Shown one piece after another: positions 59,601 through 64,000 of a stretch of 64,000 nucleotides of DNA. The notes under the pieces were generated by a model that did no database searches, was not told where the DNA came from, and saw only the letters and a program-made list of their open reading frames with translations. The translations under genes and the position numbers were made by a program. Position 1 is the first letter of the stretch. The number at the start of each line of letters is the position of its first letter. This DNA is from Alisma plantago-aquatica (Eukaryota; Streptophyta; Magnoliopsida; Alismatales; Alismataceae), in the NCBI GenBank assembly GCA_963693085.1, contig OY856409.1:1335413415-1335477414 (forward strand), read 5' to 3'.

Positions 59601-60160
59601 TTTAATTATGTAATTTAATGGGTTACATTAACATATGTAGGGCTTTACAAGAGTACAAAAAAGTTGGAGGAAAGGTCCCCAGGAAAAAGGATCTGTCACT
59701 AATTTGGGAGAATGTGAAAGTAATTTCCTGACTCCAATGTATATATTATTTATGTGAACTGTGCTTATTTGTATTTTTGAATATCTTGTATGTTTCAATT
59801 TATAGTGTGCTACACAAGACAACGGTTGGGCATGTGCCTACTATGTGATGTTATTTATGGACCTAATCATCAAACATGTCATAATGGAAATTGATAAGAT
59901 ACAATAAGTATTATACATAGTCTCATTAGATAATATGAAATATATCAATCTTATTATATATTGTTAATTATATATATACGTCATTCTCTTTGTAGGTCTT
60001 TAAAACTGTTGACTTCAGCACAGGTAGAAAGCGTTTCGATGTACATGCTCCCTATACGAGAGATGAATTAGATGTTGTAAGAGAAGAATGGGCAAAATCC
60101 CTACAAAGAGTGGGGATTTTTAGATTTAATTTTATTGACAATGATGACAATGATGAATAA
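56607..60160 (+). pseudogene. CACTA second gene: Ptta/En-Spm-like region plus Ulp1-like protease, multi-exon, broken
   Basis: The start at 56607 (MAEHSHDDHVDDH) follows the spacer repeat. Likely exons are 56607-56681, 56770-57051, 57138-57254, 57351-57437, 57543-57794, 57874-58065, then parts near 58151-58302, 58393-58625, 58703-58874, 59166-59340, 59431-59547, 59641-59719, 59806-59905 and 59996-60160, with GT/AG borders at most. Exons 2-6 match the Ptta/En-Spm transposase-associated pattern (RGITMMNKLIQ, WHKVPKGKKDHLW, HTMGPRGYA, GNPKHPRCVRGVG). The last exons show a Ulp1 C48-type fold: GRHWELLVIV (His), VYYLDP (Asp), and QDNGWACAYYVMLFM (Gln and Cys). A stop at 58418 and a one-base frameshift near 58480 break it. 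The role of the protease in CACTA elements is not established. Confidence 0.8.
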
Positions 60161-60540
60161 AGAATAACTTTGTTCTCATAATTATTTTTGCGTGAATGTG
60201 AATGAATTTTTATGAATTGTCATATGTGTGTAAATATGATCAATACATAAATGTTTCTACATGTGTCTGAATGTAAAAAGAGATGAAATGAATGGAACTG
60301 CAGGTTTATACTGGTTTCAACATGTGTGTGATGAAAAATAATATGAATTAAACGTGCTTATACATGTGTGTGAATCACATATATATAATATTTTCCATCT
60401 TGTTAATTTTGTAGGTTTGTGGCTTGTTGTTGGCTGATATCAATAGATGTCATAAACCTGCAGTTCTGAACTGAACTGTAGGTTCTCATCCTGCTGACCA
60501 GCCATACAACAGACCTACAAACTGATTAAAAAAATCCTAA
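60161..60540. other. CACTA 3' spacer
   Basis: AT-rich non-coding DNA with repeated phrases like CATGTGTGTGAAT, between the last exon and the subterminal repeats. No gene is seen. Confidence 0.6.
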
Positions 60541-61082
60541 CATAGGCGTCGGTTATTTGAACAAAACTGACACCAAAGACATACGGCGGCGGTTTTTGAT
60601 AAAAAAACTGATGTCTATGTGGACAGGAACCACGGCCGTGCTGGGAAGCACGACTGTGGTGGCAGGCACGGGATATGGCGTCAGTTATTAGCACAAAACT
60701 GACGTCAGTTCATCTGATATGGTCAGGAAACACGGCCGTGCTGGGAAGCACGGTCGTGGTGGCAGGGGAGATGGCGTCGGTTATCTTACAAAACCGATGC
60801 CTATAGGCCCTTTGCTGGCGTGTTTTCGGTGGCGGGAAGCGTTGTGACGTCAGTTCTTTTAATAACTGACATCTATAACAATTCTATAGTGTCGGTGTTC
60901 ATAAAAAACTGACGCCTATTGTCCCTTTGCTGGCGCATTTTTGGTGGCGGGAAGCTTTTTAGCATCGGTTGGGAACCGACGCCGAAGGGGTCCACCTTTA
61001 GCGGCACCCACTTGGGTGTCACTTGGAAACCGACACTAAAGCCCTTAATTAACCAATGCTAAAGGCCTGTTTTGTAGTAGTG
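60541..61082 (-). repeat. CACTA right end: subterminal repeats and TIR
   Basis: Eight or so imperfect palindromes of the type GGCGTCGGTTAT...AAAACTGACGCC lie at 60545-61050. Between them CACGGCCGTGCTGGGAAGCACG occurs twice (near 60632 and 60731), as a variant of the motif in the left hairpin loop (52208). The element ends at 61082 with AGTAGTG. Confidence 0.88.
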
Positions 61083-62533
61083 CCTGACTAATATGAATGG
61101 TTAGGCTGACATTCTTTGAGGAGTAGTTAACCTATAATGTTCTAGAGGTACTTAAATATATGTGTTGCCAACCAATAGGATTTGATGATTACTACTCGTC
61201 ATGCCCTAGATGGGAATAGGTCGATACACCTTGCTAGCCCATCATGACCATGAGGATAACTTGTGTGAACTGATTTGTTTTGAGTGATAATTGTGATGCC
61301 TTGATAGTGTAAGAAGTTGGCATGAACTAACCCTAACCCTAGTGCTGCCCGTCACACCCTTAGGGAGGTGTTGCCTGTGACACTATGTGATGCCCAATAC
61401 CCCTCTAAGAATGGATGCCCGACACACCATGTGTTTCCCATCACACCTTAGGGTGGTGATGCCCATCATACCCCTTCAAGGGTTGATGCCCGATACACCT
61501 TCAAGAAGGGTTGCTCATCATACTTTCAAAGAGCTAAACTGATACATCCCTTGTATGGATAAACTGACACCTCTAGTGTAGTTACCGTCACACCATATGT
61601 CAATGAACCCAATATGATTGGACAAGATGCCCTAAACCAATATACCACAAGAGGGTCTAATCCAATACCTTTGGTTGATGGGGTGAAACCGATATCACTT
61701 GATGAAGGTTGAAGGGTATGTCTGGATACTCAATGATGTACACATATGAGCAATATGTGATATAGAAGGGTGTTGTTTTGGATAATGTATGAACAATGTT
61801 AATTGCTTCTCCTTAAGCTAGTACACACCATAGGATGATGTTGATATGAGTGTTCCATATTTAACAAAAGAGCTTAGCCCTAAACTCTTCAACAACATGG
61901 GAAGTAATGGATGTAGGATTCGATGGTTGAGTATACATATGTTAACTTTAATCATGGAATAATATGACCCATGTGCTCATCTTAATGAAAGATTATAATC
62001 CATGGAAAGTGTCAACTATATTTCCTTTTCATATAATCTTAACTTGTGGAGTAACATTAAGGATAAAACTATGTGAATATACATGAGGGTGGTGATAAGC
62101 CTTGTGGGAATAAAAGGTGACAACATTTGCGTAGAAATCGTATGAACAAGTCTAATGACTTTATAGGTGCCTTGTATATAATTTGAAGTGAAACCCTCTA
62201 GTTATGTAATCTGCGGTTCAATCTCCTTATTGTGATATGTGGATAATGATTTGTAATAAGTAATAATGTATGGGTCACCTAATGATGAAACGTCACATTG
62301 GTGTAATAGGCAACATGTTTATATAATGCATTGTTGTAACCCACATATGACTTAATGAAGATAATACACATGTGCATTTATGAAGGGGTGATACTTGGTA
62401 CTGATGGTATGATGATTGGCTCGTATCTAACTAATGTTGCTCAAACCTAATCAAGGTGATATTTGGTGTAATTAGGGTTTGGTGGTGTAACTATGAAGTA
62501 AAACTCTAATCGACTCTATGTGATGAGCATTGA
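61083..62533 (+). repeat. 1451-bp duplication, right copy (without array)
   Basis: It begins at the CACTA right end with CCTGACTAATATG and matches the left copy through GAGCATTGA. It contains the uninterrupted site TATGGGTCACCTAATG near 62271-62286 where the left copy has the LTR array. It therefore dates the array after the duplication, or marks a chromosome without the array as its source. Confidence 0.9.
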
Positions 62534-62970
62534 CCCTAATTCTGAGGGCAGGTTATAATATTGAATGAGTATAAATAGAAAGCATTATATTTTTCTCTCT
62601 TAAATACATGGATATAACCTAATCGGTTAGTTGGGTGTTATGACTTGTGAATACTATGAAGATGGTTAAATAATAGCAAGCTTTGGTTATGAACCTTGAA
62701 AAGGGAACACAGGAAGTATGAATATGTGAATGTGCATACTTGGTTATACTAATTAATTCTTAGTCTTATACACTCCAGTTTATGGGAGGAAGTGCATGTC
62801 AGAGATGTGAAGTTGAATGATGTTTGGGGACTTTATGTGAAATCAGCATGAAGCCTAATCTTAGATTAGAGATCTTATGATACTTTGCTTGCTTTAGCTA
62901 AAGGTGTTTAATATGTTTAGCATATTCTCTCTCTGAACATAATGGCTAATTGTTGCTATGGCAAGTGCAT

Positions 62971-63045
62971 GTGATGTGTCATAAGTGACGTGTCATAAGT
63001 GATGTGTCATAAGTGATGTGGCATGAGTAATATGGCACGAGTAAT
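62971..63045 (+). repeat. Minisatellite, about 14-bp unit
   Basis: GTGATGTGTCATAA and variants are repeated five times. Confidence 0.85.
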
Positions 63046-63201
63046 GCATGTATGCTCAATGAGGCATGATGAGATAATCATGAATAACAAATGTGATGTG
63101 ATGGGTCTTAGAACCTAGTAAAGGCTTAGTGCCCGACTGAGGTGATAACCTCTAGTACTAGAATGAGGGATTGATATCCCAAGATAATATGATGATGATG
63201 A

Positions 63202-63252
63202 TAGCCTTGTGGCTGGTAGTGATACAGTAGCCTTGTGGCTAGCAGTGATACA
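63202..63252 (+). repeat. Tandem pair, 26-bp unit
   Basis: TAGCCTTGTGGCTGGTAGTG and ATACAG are repeated twice after a GATGATGAT run. Confidence 0.8.
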
Positions 63253-64000
63253 GTGTTATGAGATTATGGGAATTAATTTGAACAAGGATATCTATTGTTG
63301 TAATACTATACCCCTTTCTTTTGAAGGATTTGTTTATGGGTTGTACGATGTAACTTGATTGATGCTGAAAGACAATTTAATTGGTCTAATTAATCAAGTG
63401 GAATCTAATCATGTAGCTTGCCCTGTACCATAGAACCATTCCAGTGTTAGTTTTATTGTTGGATGGTGAAGCAAGTTTAAGTCAGAGTGCATATTTTAGA
63501 ATATGCGGGGTGCACGTTGAGTATTCCCTTGCATCCTTAATATTAGGTTGTATGAGATGGCCATTCATGAACCAATCTCAGTGTGATAAGGATGACCATG
63601 TGTGAGCCAGTCCTCCTTTTCTAAATGGCCATGCATGAGCTTGTTCTCCTAGCGCCATTACCTGTACTAAGGTGGGCCAAATATTATATGGGTGGCCATG
63701 TGTGAGCCAACCCCTTTGATGTGAATATGTCACTTGTGCAGTTGACTGATATATCTCTGCAATGTTACTCTCGTGCTGACCGAGAGGTGTGGGAAGGTCA
63801 TGGATTCTGGTTCTTCCATTGACCTTGTATGGCACCAATTTCAACTTAGTAGTGGTCGGTTGGATTTGGGTGGTACGACTCAAATCCTCATGGCATAATA
63901 AATATGTAATCAACCATGTAGAGTGCATGTATAGGATCAAACACAGAAACATTGGATGAAGCATTGCCTTATTTTTGTATTGTTTAGCCTGTATTGGTCA

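Larger units (their letters stand above)
51384..61082 (+). mobile_element. CACTA (En/Spm, CMC) DNA transposon, 9.7 kb
   Basis: It starts CACTACTGCAGAAATAG and ends, on the minus strand, CACTACTACAAAACAGG, so the terminal inverted repeats keep the CACTA signature. Subterminal regions on both sides hold many short palindromic repeats. It carries a TNP2-type transposase gene and a second gene with a Ulp1-like protease domain, both on the plus strand. Its 3-bp flanks are TGA on the left and CCT on the right and do not match. Both genes are broken, so it is not autonomous now. Confidence 0.95.
29107..64000 (+). mobile_element. LTR-type element (probably one long LTR) containing the array and the CACTA; right end outside window
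   Basis: Homology of the host LTR stops at 29106 and TGTAAGAACCCTACCC begins, an LTR-like start. A strong plus-strand TATATAA is at 30026-30032 followed by a pyrimidine-rich leader, so the plus orientation is likely. The parts that belong to it are 29107-32032, 51128-51383 and 61083-64000. No coding domain, primer binding site or end was found. An alternative is that it is an unrelated repeat with a fortuitous TGTAA start. Confidence 0.5.
62534..64000 (+). other. Continuation of the host LTR-like element
   Basis: No gene or element end is seen. It holds several short tandem repeats, given separately. Around 63540-63720 the phrase GGCCATGTGTGAGCCA recurs four times with changes. A 128-codon open frame on the minus strand at 63578-63964 arises from these repeats and has no domain. 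Confidence 0.45.

Noticed and set aside
63578..63964. 128-codon minus-strand frame
   Set aside because: It is built from the repeated GGCCATGTGTGAGCC phrase and has no known domain.

Overview
This window is plant nuclear DNA made almost entirely of transposable elements nested inside one another. I see no ordinary host gene, no functional RNA gene and no prokaryotic feature. The element families (plant LINE, Copia, Tekay/Del-like chromovirus LTRs, a Cassandra TRIM, a CACTA element with TNP2 and Ulp1 genes, a tRNA-derived SINE) indicate a flowering plant with a repeat-rich genome. I cannot name the species, and monocot versus dicot is not settled by the sequence.

Layout, left to right. At 1-4478 (minus) is a broken LINE. 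A small tRNA-derived SINE sits between two TGTA microsatellites at 4481-4732. Positions 6329-11314 (plus) hold a decayed Copia element whose 3' LTR stops after about 36 bp. Positions 11315-14991 are unclassified. A complete Cassandra TRIM with 5S rRNA-like LTRs lies at 14992-15822. At 16556 a plus-strand chromovirus polyprotein tail and polypurine tract lead into a long LTR-like stretch. From 19351 a minus-strand non-autonomous chromovirus-type element begins (LTR of 3.8 kb, internal region of only about 0.4 kb). Its left LTR carries a 3.8-kb solo LTR and a small insert with a Copia RNase H fragment. Its right LTR is broken at 29107 by another LTR-type element that runs off the window.

Inside that last element are the two most interesting structures. 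The first, at 32033-51122, is a tandem array of four 3.3-kb LTRs alternating with three 1.9-kb internal regions (LTR-int-LTR-int-LTR-int-LTR, minus orientation). It is flanked by one perfect 5-bp target duplication (GGTCA). It looks like one retrotransposon insertion expanded by unequal recombination between LTRs, and the fourth LTR is a mosaic of the others. The second, at 51384-61082, is a 9.7-kb CACTA transposon lying exactly at the junction of a 1451-bp direct duplication. The left copy holds the LTR array; the right copy (61083-62533) is an empty-site allele of it. The 3-bp flanks of the CACTA do not match, so simple insertion does not explain the arrangement. Ectopic recombination between two CACTA insertions, or alternative transposition, would.

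The CACTA element carries a TNP2-type transposase gene broken by stops and a frame change, and a second multi-exon gene joining a Ptta/En-Spm-like region to a Ulp1-like cysteine protease, also damaged. All coding regions found here appear to be pseudogenes. Boundaries were read by eye; percent identities and homology searches were not run.
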